38,346 nt of DNA from Planctomycetota bacterium (GTDB lineage Bacteria; Planctomycetota; MHYJ01; JACQXL01; JACRIJ01): positions 1-38,346 of the forward strand of contig JACRIJ010000005.1 of assembly GCA_016220095.1 (NCBI GenBank), given 5' to 3'. Of this stretch, positions 25,140 to 33,683 are shown piece by piece (the stretch's first letter is position 1; the number at the start of each line of letters is the position of its first letter). The position numbers and the translations under genes are program-made. The notes under the pieces are model-generated. The model saw nothing but the letters and a program-made list of their open reading frames with translations, was not told the origin of the DNA and searched no databases.

Positions 25140-25166
25140 AACTTCTGCGTATTTTGCACAGAAGTT
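25140..25166 (+). repeat. Short hairpin element, copy 2
   Basis: AACTTCTG and CAGAAGTT arms, loop CGTATTTTGCA. It precedes the nonamer block at 25195, as the other copies also lie next to modules of the mosaic. Confidence 0.6.
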
Positions 25167-25194
25167 TATAAACCATACGTATTTTCGTCGCGTC

Positions 25195-25530
25195 GCTTGG
25201 CGTTCTTAACGTACTTTGCGACTTATTGCGTCCGCTATACGTTCCAACGGCGACGGTTAACCGCAAAGTAAGTTTACCCTAAGCGGAGCGAAGGGCAAAG
25301 CACGCTAAAATGATACGAATATTCATCGTCTTTGCGGTCTTAGCGGTTTATTCCGGCCGTCGTACGTCTAACTACGACTACGGTTTAACCGCAAAGGCCG
25401 CTAAGTACGCTAAGACGATTGCAGGTAACGACGTCTTTGCGAACTTTGCGCTCTTTGCGGTTTATTCCGGACGTCGTACGTCTGAACGACGACGTTTTGA
25501 CCGCAAAGGCCGTTAAGCGCGTTTACCTTG
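25195..25530. repeat. Nonamer hairpin arrays, second block
   Basis: Alternating ACCGCAAAG and CTTTGCGGT type units around GTCGTACGTC words, repeated about three times. 25447-25526 matches the reverse complement of 36165-36255 nearly base for base. Confidence 0.65.
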
Positions 25531-25625
25531 CCGCAGTACTAAGCAAAGCGAAGTGAGTGTAACGAAGGGCTAAGCACGGCTAACCAGTAATCGGATCTCG
25601 GCTCTCAGTTTTGGTTGCGGCTTTG

Positions 25626-25657
25626 CCCTGTACCAAAGCGAAGCGCTTGGTACAGGG
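25626..25657. repeat. CCCTGTACCAA palindrome
   Basis: An 11-bp perfect arm CCCTGTACCAA pairs with TTGGTACAGGG around a short centre that can pair further (GCG/CGC). A half copy, CCCTGTACC, lies at 26193-26201. Confidence 0.6.
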
Positions 25658-25680
25658 TTTGCTGCATTATTTTCTTAAAG

Positions 25681-25880
25681 CTCAACTTCTGTGTAAAATG
25701 CATAGAAGTTTGTTAATAGACGGAAACCACAAGATTACACAGATTCGCACAAGATACAATAGAAAACAAGAAGGAAGATAACTTCTGCTAAAAAAGCATA
25801 AAAGATTTTTAGCGGATTATAAGCCACGAATACACACGAATGCACACGAATACCGGCGATATGTCGTACGTTATCCTGAT
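25681..25880 (+). repeat. Long dispersed repeat, copy A
   Basis: About 200 bp beginning with the short hairpin element (25684-25710), then GGAAACCACAAGATTACACA, ACTTCTGCTAAAAAAGCATA, three CACGAAT decamers and GTACGTTATCC. It matches copy B at 36276-36460 on the opposite strand at about nine positions in ten by eye. Confidence 0.75.
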
Positions 25881-26039
25881 CATTCTGCCTATACATGTGA
25901 ACAATCGTCCGTAAACGCGCCGTTATTTGCATCGAATGGACCATTCGTTTCGCTTCCTTCGCTCCGCTCAGGACTTCCTCGCATTGCTCGGTCGCAGAGA
26001 ACTGCGGCAGGATAAACAGGATACGCCGGATACGTCGTC

Positions 26040-26085
26040 GTAATCTTGCGTAATCTTGCGTAATCTTGTGTAATCTTGTGGTTTC
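26040..26085 (-). repeat. Decamer AATCTTG array
   Basis: Four units CGTAATCTTG or TGTAATCTTG at exact 10-bp spacing, then GGTTTCG. It is an expanded form of the CACAAGATTACACA part of the long dispersed repeat, in the other orientation. Confidence 0.6.
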
Positions 26086-26410
26086 GTTTCGTCGTCCCGG
26101 AACGCAGAGCCTGGTTCTCGGTACCCGGATCCCGGCTCCCGAATCTCGGTTTTGGTTGCACAAGCCCCGAGCTTACCGAAGGGACGGCTGTGCCCTGTAC
26201 CCAATAAAACACAGAAGTTGAAACGAACGTTTTTAGCCACGAAGGCATGAAGTACGCTATCCAGTGACCGGCGGGCAGTGGTCAGTCGTTGTCTTTTATT
26301 CGTCAATCCATTTAATCTGTTTAATCTGTTGTTAGGAATTTCGTTATGTTCACTGGCCACTGGTACCATTTATTAAAGTGCATTGCGCCTACAGCCGAAA
26401 TTAGATTATT

Positions 26411-27193
26411 ATGCTTTTATGGCAGGCTTTAATACTGGCTGTTGTGCAAGGCGTGACGGAATTTCTTCCGGTCAGCAGTTCCGGCCATTTGGCGCTGTTG
26501 CAGAACATTATGGACATCAAGGAGGGCGAGTCAAGCCTTTTCTTCAGCATAATATTGCATCTCTTTTCAGCCCTTGCAGTCTGCTGTTTTATGTATCGTG
26601 ACATAATAGGGGCATTCAAATCAAATCGCAGGATTATATATGCCGTGGTTATTGCCACCGTACCGGGCGCCATGTTAGGGGTATTTGCCGAAGATTATGT
26701 GGCGTCATTCGCGCAAAACGGCATATTATTCGGGGCGTGTTTTTTAGGTACGGGTTTTTTTCTGATGGTCGGCGAGCATCTTTCGCACACGCGCTACAGC
26801 CTTAAAGACGTGCCGGTATTCAGGTTTATAGTTATAGGTTTAGCGCAAGCGGCGGCGATTCTTCCCGGACTGTCCAGGTCGGGCCTTACGATAAGTTCAG
26901 GCCTTGTCATGGGGCTTGAAAGGGGAGACGCGGCGCGGTTTTCCTTTCTATTGTCTTTGCCCATCATTTTCGGGGCCACGGCCAAGAAAATACTTTTTGA
27001 ATATGATAAACTTAAAGTCAATTTTGAGCCGATAACTATATTAGCGGCTGGTGTCGTTACATTTGTCGTCAGCCTGCTGGCGTTGTCTGTCCTGCTGAGA
27101 ATAGTGCAGAAGAGGAAACTCGTCTATTTTGCGGTTTACTGCGCGATTCTCGGCGTTACTGTTTTGATACTTGCAATTATTGGGAAAGCATAG
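26411..27193 (+). CDS. uppP: Undecaprenyl-diphosphatase
   Basis: Dephosphorylates undecaprenyl diphosphate to recycle the lipid carrier of peptidoglycan and polysaccharide synthesis; loss or gain affects bacitracin resistance. 260 residues, about eight membrane segments. Both signatures are intact: QGVTEFLPVSSSGHL (about 13-27) and LPGLSRSGLT (about 152-161). The start is supported by the family, whose proteins begin only a few residues before the first helix; no clear ribosome-binding site is seen. It is followed 5 bp later by ftsK, a link between envelope synthesis and division. Confidence 0.93.
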   Translation: MLLWQALILAVVQGVTEFLPVSSSGHLALLQNIMDIKEGESSLFFSIILHLFSALAVCCFMYRDIIGAFKSNRRIIYAVVIATVPGAMLGVFAEDYVASFAQNGILFGACFLGTGFFLMVGEHLSHTRYSLKDVPVFRFIVIGLAQAAAILPGLSRSGLTISSGLVMGLERGDAARFSFLLSLPIIFGATAKKILFEYDKLKVNFEPITILAAGVVTFVVSLLALSVLLRIVQKRKLVYFAVYCAILGVTVLILAIIGKA

Positions 27194-27198
27194 CGCGT

Positions 27199-29688
27199 AT
27201 GGAAAACAAAAAAAATCAGGCTAATTCAGTCCGGGCAAGGGAGATAATCGGGTTGGCGTTTATTATAACCGCCCTGTTTATCTTCGTCACTCTCATCACT
27301 CACCGCGCAAGCGATTACGGCGGTCTTGTTTATCCGGCTTCCGAAGAAACCCACAATAAAGGCGGGCTTTTAGGCGCATTTTTATCCTATCATCTGATAA
27401 TGAATTTCGGGCTTGCTTCGTATGTTCTCGCGGGCATGGCGGCGTTCTGGGGAGTTATACTTTTCTGGAACCGCGAAATAAAATACATGTGGTGGAAGAT
27501 AGCCAGCGCGAATCTTCTCGTTTTTTCAAGCGCGGCTTTTTTCGGAATGTTGTTTCCGGAGCTTGAAGAGGGTGGCATCCTGTACGGAAGCACGGTATCA
27601 ATGGGCGGCACCGCGGGGCTTGCCGGGGCCAGGATTATAATGGCGTATCTCGGCGGCATAGGAGGCTTTCCGGCCGTGTGCGCAGTCATTCTTGTTTCCC
27701 TGCTTTTCGCGACCGATTGGCTGGTGCAGGGATTATATTCCAAAATGTGGGCGTTCGCAAAATCCGGTTCCCTGTGGTTTGCAAAACTGACGAGGGATTT
27801 AGGCATTATTACGGCGCAGAAGACCGGAGATTTGGCAGGGCAGGCCGTGCAGGAATTTGAAGACTGGCGCGCCAGAAAGGCCGCGGAAAAGCCCGCATCT
27901 CCGGCGCTTGATGCGCCTTTGCAAAACGACAAAAAGAAAAATGATTATATAGAACAAGTGCAGGTTCTGGAAGAAAAACCGGTTGAAAAGCCCGTTGCAA
28001 TTTCAGCGTCGCCCCGTCCAGTGGAAATTCCGGCAGCAGCTGAACACAAACCGGAAAAGACGGAACCCGCGCCCAAGGAACCTGTTTACGCGGAAAAACC
28101 CAGGAAGGAAAGAGTCCAGGAACACAGGGAAAAAGAACCCAAAACCGAATTCAAGCTTCCGCCTGTCACGCTCCTTGAGGAGCCGTTGAAAGAAGTTTCA
28201 ATGACAAAAGAACAGGATTTTGAGGAGAGAAAAACCCTTATTGAAAAAACTCTTGAAAGCTTCGGCATTATTGCAAAGATCGTTGATTCCCAAAAGGGGC
28301 CGGTATTGACAAAATACGAAGTGGAGCTCGCGCAGGGCACGAGGTCGCATAAGATTGTCGCCCTGAGCGATGACCTTGGCATAGCGCTCAAAGCGCCTAA
28401 TGTGGCCATTGCGCCGGTGTCCGGAAAGAATACCATAGGCATAGACGTTCCGAATACATATAAGGATATAGTACGCCTGAAGGAATTAATCAGCGCAAGC
28501 GAATCCGAATTGAATAAAGCTAAACTGCCTCTTTTCCTCGGAAAAGACGTCGCAGGCAAGGATATTGTCAGAGACCTCGCGGAAATGCCTCATTTGCTTG
28601 TAGCAGGGGCCACAGGTTCCGGCAAATCAGTATGCCTGAATTCCATAATCATGAGCCTTCTCATGGCCAAGACCCCTGAGCAGTTGAAGTTGATTCTTAT
28701 TGACCCCAAGATGGTGGAATTGTCGGCATTTAAGGACGTGCCTCATCTGATGAGTCCCGTAATTACGGAAATGAAAAAAGCGCCGCTTGTTCTTAATTGG
28801 GTAGTCCAGCAGATGGAAGAGCGCTACGAACTGCTTGCGATGGCGCACGTGAAAAAAATAGAAAGTTACAATCAGCTTGGCGAAAAGAAAATAAGGGAAT
28901 TACTGCAGGCTGATTCGGAAGAAGACGGCCCGGCGGACGTGCCTGTTTACCTGCCGCGCATAGTGGTCGTTGTTGATGAACTTGCTGATCTTATGCTGGT
29001 TGCCTCATCAAAGGACATTGAAAGTACTATTACAAGGATAGCCCAGAAATCGCGCGCGGTCGGAATTCATATGATTCTCGCTACGCAACGGCCTTCCGTG
29101 GATATTATTACGGGGCTGATAAAATCCAATATAACCGCAAGAATAGCATTCAAAACCGCTGCAAAGGTTGATTCGCGCACTATTCTTGACCGCAACGGCG
29201 CCGACATGCTCCTGGGGCAGGGCGATATGCTTATGCTTATGCCGAATACGCTTGATATTATACGCGCGCAGTGCACTTATTCAAGCGAGAAGGAAATACA
29301 GGATATAACCGGATTCTGGAAGGGGCAGGGCGCGCCGCAGTTTGACAAGGAATTGGATACGTTCCAGAACCGCGGTGAAGACGCGGTAAATACCGCTGAA
29401 AAGGATGAATTCTTTGAAGAGGCCGTGAAAGTGGTATTGGAAACCCAGCGCGGTTCGGTTTCTTTATTGCAGAGGAAACTCGGTATAGGATACACCCGCG
29501 CGGCAAGGTTGATTGAATACATGGCCAATGTCGGCATCCTCGGCGGTTATAAAGAAGCCAAGGCCCGCGATGTCTGCATTACCCCTGAAGAATGGGAAGC
29601 CCGAAGGAAACGCGGAGATTATTCCAGCGATAAAAGCGGTTCTATAGAAGAAGACGATATGGTCGGCGTTGCGCCTGAAGAGGCGTAA
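27199..29688 (+). CDS. ftsK: FtsK/SpoIIIE DNA translocase
   Basis: Septum-located motor that pumps chromosome ends and dimers apart at cell division. 829 residues. Four membrane segments lie in residues about 15-190. A Pro/Glu/Lys-rich linker spans about 235-335. The RecA-like motor has Walker A AGATGSGKS (469-477) and Walker B VVVVDELADL (about 590-599), with the IHMILATQRPS segment after it. The C-terminal winged-helix gamma domain (about 735-800, RKLGIGYTRAARLIEYM) reads polar KOPS-type DNA sequences. It starts 5 bp after uppP. A heptamer array begins 16 bp after its stop. Confidence 0.95.
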   Translation: MENKKNQANSVRAREIIGLAFIITALFIFVTLITHRASDYGGLVYPASEETHNKGGLLGAFLSYHLIMNFGLASYVLAGMAAFWGVILFWNREIKYMWWKIASANLLVFSSAAFFGMLFPELEEGGILYGSTVSMGGTAGLAGARIIMAYLGGIGGFPAVCAVILVSLLFATDWLVQGLYSKMWAFAKSGSLWFAKLTRDLGIITAQKTGDLAGQAVQEFEDWRARKAAEKPASPALDAPLQNDKKKNDYIEQVQVLEEKPVEKPVAISASPRPVEIPAAAEHKPEKTEPAPKEPVYAEKPRKERVQEHREKEPKTEFKLPPVTLLEEPLKEVSMTKEQDFEERKTLIEKTLESFGIIAKIVDSQKGPVLTKYEVELAQGTRSHKIVALSDDLGIALKAPNVAIAPVSGKNTIGIDVPNTYKDIVRLKELISASESELNKAKLPLFLGKDVAGKDIVRDLAEMPHLLVAGATGSGKSVCLNSIIMSLLMAKTPEQLKLILIDPKMVELSAFKDVPHLMSPVITEMKKAPLVLNWVVQQMEERYELLAMAHVKKIESYNQLGEKKIRELLQADSEEDGPADVPVYLPRIVVVVDELADLMLVASSKDIESTITRIAQKSRAVGIHMILATQRPSVDIITGLIKSNITARIAFKTAAKVDSRTILDRNGADMLLGQGDMLMLMPNTLDIIRAQCTYSSEKEIQDITGFWKGQGAPQFDKELDTFQNRGEDAVNTAEKDEFFEEAVKVVLETQRGSVSLLQRKLGIGYTRAARLIEYMANVGILGGYKEAKARDVCITPEEWEARRKRGDYSSDKSGSIEEDDMVGVAPEEA

Positions 29689-29704
29689 AGAGAAATGATC
29701 GCAG

Positions 29705-29732
29705 TAGCGAGTAGCGAGCACATAGGGACGAA
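29705..29732 (+). repeat. Heptamer array after ftsK
   Basis: Two TAGCGAG units, CACATAG and then GGACGAA. With the ftsK TAA at 29686, stops are found in all three frames. Further TGA-bearing units (GATTTAA, TGAGTAT, TGATTGA) run to about 29765. Confidence 0.65.
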
Positions 29733-29838
29733 TGGGATTTAATGAGTATGATTTAATGATTGACGACGGATGCGTAATCGTCAAATCATCCGGTCACCAT
29801 AGCATTAAATCAGCAGCAATCCGGGTTCTTAGGCCTCG

Positions 29839-29871
29839 TCCCGTCCTCCCTTCTTCATTTTTCATACTTCA
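29839..29871 (-). repeat. TGA heptamer array supplying the HDAC-like stop
   Basis: On the minus strand the stop TGA (29871-29869) starts three 7-bp units TGAAGTA, TGAAAAA, TGAAGAA, then GGGAGGACGGGACGAGG. The TGAs lie at offsets 0, 7 and 14, one in each frame. Confidence 0.7.
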
Positions 29872-30804
29872 TACTTCGTTCATGGACTTAAGGTGCGCTT
29901 CGATGCACAGCGGGAGGCCATGAAGGTCGTAGCCGCCTTCAAGCGTTGATACCATCCTGCCTTCACAGCATTCATTCGCGGCTTCAACGGCCATTCGCGT
30001 CATCTTTTTGTAGTCTTCAATCTCTAATCCCATGCCGCCTACAGGGTCGTTTTTGTATCCGTCAAATCCCGCGGAAATTATTATCAGGTCAGGTTTGAAT
30101 TCCCTGAATTGTTTTGTCAATACCCCGGAAGTTTTTTTTAACATGTCATCGCGCGTTGTGCCGTAGTAAAATGGTTTGTTTATGGTGAATCCCTTTCCCT
30201 TTCCCGCGCCTGTCTCATCTGTTTCGCCCGAGCCTGGATAGAACGGAAACCTGTGTATGGAAAAATACAATACTGAGGGATCTTCATAGAAGATATCCTG
30301 CGTGCCGTTGCCGTGATGTACGTCCCAGTCAAAGATTGCGATTTTATCCATACCATGTTTCTTCTGCGCGTACCTTGCGCCTATGGCGGCATTATTAAAC
30401 AGGCAGAATCCCATGGCCCTGTCCGATGTCGCGTGATGGCCCGGCGGCCTGACCATGCAAAATGCGTTAACCGAGTCTTTTTTGACGATGGAGTCTATTG
30501 CCGTAAGCACACCGCCCGCGGCGAACAGCGCGGCTTCGTACGATTTTTTGCTTACAACCGTGTCAGGATCAAGATATCCGCCGCCGCGGAGAGAGGCTGT
30601 TTTTACGATTTCGCAATGCCTTGCCGTGTGGACAAGCAGTAATTCTTCCTCTGAGGCTTTGCGTGGTTTTTTGATAAGCAACTGGTTCCACATGCCGGTT
30701 GTTTTCAGATGTTCGCAGGTGCTGATGAGCCTTTGCTGGTTTTCAGGGTGCGGCCCGGTATCGTGTTCAAGATAAATATTATCGTAAATAAGCATGGCTG
30801 CCAT
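29869..30804 (-). CDS. Histone-deacetylase-like zinc amidohydrolase
   Basis: 311 residues, the arginase/deacetylase fold. The catalytic pair His123-His124 (PPGHHAT), zinc ligands Asp161 and His163 (FDWDVHHGNG) and Asp248 (SAGFDGY), and the C-terminal EGGYDL with its tyrosine are all visible, so it should be active. Bacterial members deacetylate polyamines, acetoin-related compounds or proteins; the substrate here is unknown. GGAGG lies 9 bp before the ATG, and a good promoter is found upstream. It stands alone on the minus strand. The stop codon lies inside a repeat array. Confidence 0.92.
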   Translation of the reverse strand: MAAMLIYDNIYLEHDTGPHPENQQRLISTCEHLKTTGMWNQLLIKKPRKASEEELLLVHTARHCEIVKTASLRGGGYLDPDTVVSKKSYEAALFAAGGVLTAIDSIVKKDSVNAFCMVRPPGHHATSDRAMGFCLFNNAAIGARYAQKKHGMDKIAIFDWDVHHGNGTQDIFYEDPSVLYFSIHRFPFYPGSGETDETGAGKGKGFTINKPFYYGTTRDDMLKKTSGVLTKQFREFKPDLIIISAGFDGYKNDPVGGMGLEIEDYKKMTRMAVEAANECCEGRMVSTLEGGYDLHGLPLCIEAHLKSMNEV

Positions 30805-30840
30805 CTTTCAAGTCCTCCAATATGCCATTTCCCTGACTGT

Positions 30841-30869
30841 ATATTACAATAAATAACCGCCGGATACAA
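30841..30869 (-). promoter_or_regulatory. Promoter of the HDAC-like gene
   Basis: On the minus strand TTGTAT (30869-30864) and TAATAT (30846-30841) are 17 bp apart, giving a start near 30834 and a leader of about 30 nt. Confidence 0.6.
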
Positions 30870-30890
30870 GCTTTTTAAAAAAGAATATAA

Positions 30891-30933
30891 CCGGCCACTG
30901 ACCGCCGATCGCCGGTCGCTGATTACTAATGAA
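30891..30933. repeat. Degenerate heptamer-like array in a divergent spacer
   Basis: CCGGCCA, CTGACCG, CCGATCG, CCGGTCG, CTGATTA and CTAATGA follow one another at 7-bp spacing. It sits between the HDAC-like gene and the zinc-ribbon gene; 26260-26290 and 26350-26365 hold similar units. Confidence 0.5.
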
Positions 30934-31008
30934 CAATGTTGAACTATTTTGAAGAATGTGCGTCTATATATATGCAAAGTCCATGAGTCTGTTAAAATTT
31001 AAAAAAAC

Positions 31009-31036
31009 TTGTATTACTTGAAAAAAATGTTATAAT
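31009..31036 (+). promoter_or_regulatory. Promoter of the zinc-ribbon membrane protein gene
   Basis: TTGTAT (31009-31014) and TATAAT (31031-31036) are 16 bp apart. A start near 31043 leaves a leader of about 28 nt with an AGAGG ribosome-binding site. Confidence 0.6.
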
Positions 31037-31070
31037 ATAAAACGGACTTAAATCATATAAGAGGAATCGT

Positions 31071-32138
31071 ATGAGCAAAAAGATTTTGAAATGCCCGAAT
31101 TGCAAAGGCGAGGTTGATATTACGGAATATCCGCCTGGAATGAAGTTTACATGTCCCAATTGCCAGGCAACCCTCCAGGTGCCAAGGCAGCAGCCTACAG
31201 CAGGTGCAAAACCTAATCTTGTGCAAGGCACGGGTTTTAACAAAATACCCGCGCAGATAAAACAAACCCCGGTGAGGCCGCCCGCATCAGGCGCTTCAAA
31301 CAACAGGCCAGGAGTCCCCGCGGCACGCAGTAAGTACGCGCCGACAATGAAAGTTGACAGGCAGGCAGTAGCGTACGCGCCGCCGTATTCCCAGCAGAAT
31401 TACAATTCCGATAAGCAAAAAAAGAGTTTTCTTCCTTTGTATATTGGCGGCATTCTTGCATTAATGGTAATTGGAGTTATTGCGGGAGTGCTTATTGTGG
31501 GCAGTGGCGGCGAGAAGAAGGGCAATAACGGTTTGCCTGCCACTAACAATGGGGGGGATGTTAAGCAGGATGACAAAATCCCTGAGACTCCGGTAATTCC
31601 GAAAACTCCGGATACCTCAAAGCCTGTAGATAAGCCCAAACCACTTGATACTCCCAAGCCGCCAGATCCGGAACCGCCGGTTGCGGCAGGTGATGACGAT
31701 GATGATAATCCCCCGGAACCGCCGGAACCGGTAGACCCGCCCATGCCGCCGGTAAAACTTCCTCCGCCTGTAATGAATCCCAATCCTGCGCCGAATCCCG
31801 CCATAAATCAGGACCTTAAGGAAAAGATATTAAAGATGTTTGCCAATCCGCATCCGAAAGACGCAACGGAAGAGCAGAATACGAAAAGACGCACCGAAAT
31901 CGTGGCGTTAGGTAAAGAAGCCTTCCCGGTATGCGCGGATATATTAGGCGAAGATGATGGCTATATCGCTAAAGAATGCGGAAAAGTTCTTATTGAGCTT
32001 TTGCCAGCCGGCGATTACAGGTCTATGATGCAGGGGACGCTGACTTTTCCTGAAACAGCTCCCAAGCAATCGCGCGCCGACGTCGCGCAAAGGATGATTC
32101 GGTTCTACGTAGGCCACGGCAAGGATGTTATTAAGTAA
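31071..32138 (+). CDS. Zinc-ribbon, single-pass membrane protein with Pro-rich linker and HEAT-like tail
   Basis: 355 residues. The N-terminal zinc ribbon (CPNC at 8-11 and 28-31) is followed by a Lys/Gln/Pro-rich cytoplasmic part to about 120 and one membrane segment (about 123-145). The exported part has a long Pro/Asp-rich linker (about 165-245) and a helical C-terminal domain (about 250-355) with an ALGKEAFPVCADIL pattern like one HEAT repeat. I know no function. The layout, a cytoplasmic zinc ribbon joined through the membrane to a periplasmic helical domain, is one I associate with planctomycete-type genomes. It is followed 34 bp later by the TIM-barrel isomerase and may be co-transcribed. 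Confidence 0.75.
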   Translation: MSKKILKCPNCKGEVDITEYPPGMKFTCPNCQATLQVPRQQPTAGAKPNLVQGTGFNKIPAQIKQTPVRPPASGASNNRPGVPAARSKYAPTMKVDRQAVAYAPPYSQQNYNSDKQKKSFLPLYIGGILALMVIGVIAGVLIVGSGGEKKGNNGLPATNNGGDVKQDDKIPETPVIPKTPDTSKPVDKPKPLDTPKPPDPEPPVAAGDDDDDNPPEPPEPVDPPMPPVKLPPPVMNPNPAPNPAINQDLKEKILKMFANPHPKDATEEQNTKRRTEIVALGKEAFPVCADILGEDDGYIAKECGKVLIELLPAGDYRSMMQGTLTFPETAPKQSRADVAQRMIRFYVGHGKDVIK

Positions 32139-32172
32139 AAATCGCCTTATGCGGTTTAGTTAGGATTTGGCC

Positions 32173-33093
32173 ATGTTTGCACTCTCTACCGCCTGGGTTC
32201 CCGGTGGAAATTATAAGCTTGCGGATATAATAACCCTTGGCAAAAAAGCGGGATTTTCAAGCTTTGAACTCGGGGTAACATCGGCAAAATTCAAGGTCGC
32301 GGAACTTAAATCACTTGCAGATTCTAATTGCATTTCTATCATAAGCGTTCACAATATCTGTACGGATAAATCCTTTGATGAAGCAAACCTGCGCGGGGAT
32401 TTTCTGTCTTCACTTGACAAGAAAACCAGGAAAAACACCGTAAGTATGACCCTGGAAACAATCCGCATAGCCGAATCGCTGAAAGCTTCTTCCGTGATAC
32501 TCCATCTCGGCAATGTTGAAATGAGGCACGCGAAAAGGAAACACCTTGGATTCTGCAAATATGTGTCGCAATTGGGGATTACAAAGGAATTGGTACAGGT
32601 TATAAACAGGCTTCTCGTCATGCGCAAGAAAGCGTCCAAGCCTTATATTGACGCGGTTTATGAAAGCATCCGGGAAATCCTTGACGGTTCAAAAGGCTCT
32701 CCTGTGAATATCGCCATGGAAAACCGTTATTTTTTCAATGAAATACCTTTTCCTGATGAGCTTGCGGCAATTTTCAAGGCGTTTGATGACCCGCGCCTTA
32801 AGTATTGGCATGATATGGGCCATGCGAACATGTTTTCATACCTCGGAATATTCAAGGAATCCGCATGGCTGGATAATTTTGCCGGGCGAATGGCCGGTAT
32901 GCATATCCATGACGCGCTGAAAAGCCGCGACCATATGCCTCCCGGAAAGGGCAGTGATATAGATTTTTCAAGGCATGTGAAATACTTTCGTGATGATAGT
33001 ATCAGCAAGGTTGTGGAAATTGCCGCGGGCTGGCCGGCTGAAGATTTGAAAAGTTCAAGGGAATTCCTTGAGAAGCTGGCTTCCGGTCAGTGA
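32173..33093 (+). CDS. TIM-barrel sugar phosphate isomerase/epimerase
   Basis: 306 residues of the AP endonuclease 2/xylose isomerase-like superfamily. Metal-site residues appear along the barrel: His in SVHNIC and ILHLGN, Glu in IAMEN, Asp and His in WHDMGHANM, and His in MHIHDA followed by GKGSDIDF. The start is the ATG at 32173 with AGGA 7 bp upstream; a TTG six bases earlier is too close to that site. It probably isomerises a sugar or cyclic polyol, but the substrate cannot be told from sequence. It converges on cobO, and after the stop come ACGACGACG words like those at other gene ends. Confidence 0.85.
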   Translation: MFALSTAWVPGGNYKLADIITLGKKAGFSSFELGVTSAKFKVAELKSLADSNCISIISVHNICTDKSFDEANLRGDFLSSLDKKTRKNTVSMTLETIRIAESLKASSVILHLGNVEMRHAKRKHLGFCKYVSQLGITKELVQVINRLLVMRKKASKPYIDAVYESIREILDGSKGSPVNIAMENRYFFNEIPFPDELAAIFKAFDDPRLKYWHDMGHANMFSYLGIFKESAWLDNFAGRMAGMHIHDALKSRDHMPPGKGSDIDFSRHVKYFRDDSISKVVEIAAGWPAEDLKSSREFLEKLASGQ

Positions 33094-33141
33094 ACGACGA
33101 CGAAATAACAGCGGCTGTCTGCAAATATCAAATGCGATTCA

Positions 33142-33672
33142 TTAGTATTCAATCCCTTTTCGCGCGAGGATTCCTTTTTGGAATGGGTGTTTGATTTCCT
33201 TCATCTCTGTCACAAGGTCTGCATATTGAATTGTTTTCCTGCCGGCATTACGGCCTGTCAGTATGATATTCAGGTTTCGGGGCAGTTTTTTCAGGAATGA
33301 CAGAAGCCGTGTTTCGCTGAGTACGCCGAGGGAAACGATATTGTTTATTTCATCAAGGATAAGAAAGTCGTACCGGCCGGTTTTGGTTTTTTTTTCCGCG
33401 AATTTCAAGGCCGCTTCAGCCGCGGTCTTATGCTCCTTTTTTCGCGCGGGATTATCCGTATCAAATACGTAACCTCTGCCCATGGGATATATTTCAATTT
33501 CAGGGCGCAATTTCTTTGCGGTTTCAAGCTCCCCGTATTTCCAGTCGCTTTTTATGAACTGCACCATCAGCGCTTTCATCTTGTGGCCGGCGGCCCTGAA
33601 GGCGCATCCGAGCGATGCCGTTGTTTTTCCCTTGCCGTTGCCCGTAAAAACTATAATCAGTCTTTTGTTCAT
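33142..33672 (-). CDS. cobO: Cob(I)alamin adenosyltransferase (CobO/BtuR type)
   Basis: Transfers adenosyl from ATP to cob(I)alamin to make adenosylcobalamin. 176 residues from the ATG at 33672, where the typical MNKRLIIVFTGNGKGKTT begins; a longer frame runs back into the radical SAM gene and is rejected. The P-loop GNGKGKTT is at 11-18, and the MVQFIKSDWKYGE and FLILDEINN segments are as in the family. It starts 11 bp after the stop of the radical SAM gene, with its ribosome-binding site near that stop, so it belongs to that operon. No other cobalamin gene or cobalamin riboswitch is visible, so it may serve salvage. Confidence 0.92.
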   Translation of the reverse strand: MNKRLIIVFTGNGKGKTTASLGCAFRAAGHKMKALMVQFIKSDWKYGELETAKKLRPEIEIYPMGRGYVFDTDNPARKKEHKTAAEAALKFAEKKTKTGRYDFLILDEINNIVSLGVLSETRLLSFLKKLPRNLNIILTGRNAGRKTIQYADLVTEMKEIKHPFQKGILARKGIEY

Positions 33673-33683
33673 ATGATTCTTCT

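Larger units (their letters stand above)
24994..26410. other. Gene-free mosaic of repeat modules, 1.4 kb
   Basis: No protein or RNA gene could be supported on either strand. In order it holds a heptamer array, a short hairpin (25140-25166), nonamer arrays (25195-25530), a CCCTGTACC palindrome (25626-25657), a second short hairpin and the long dispersed repeat copy A (25681-25880), decamer AATCTTG units (26040-26085), words shared with other spacers (26100-26245), and GACC/CACTGG heptamer-like units (26260-26370). Open frames across it are simply the repeats translated. Confidence 0.65.

Noticed and set aside
25310..25516. 68-residue open frame in the 1.4 kb mosaic
   Set aside because: The peptide is a translation of the nonamer repeats; the same VYSGRR words appear from the copy at 36002-36259. 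There is no ribosome-binding site or domain.
24991..26410. CRISPR array
   Set aside because: Repeat units are only 7-10 bp, degenerate and without unique spacers of constant length; no cas gene is present.
30892..30920. GCCACTG word resembling the cobalamin riboswitch box, 2 kb from cobO
   Set aside because: It lies in a heptamer-like array, not upstream of any cobalamin gene, and no further riboswitch elements are seen.
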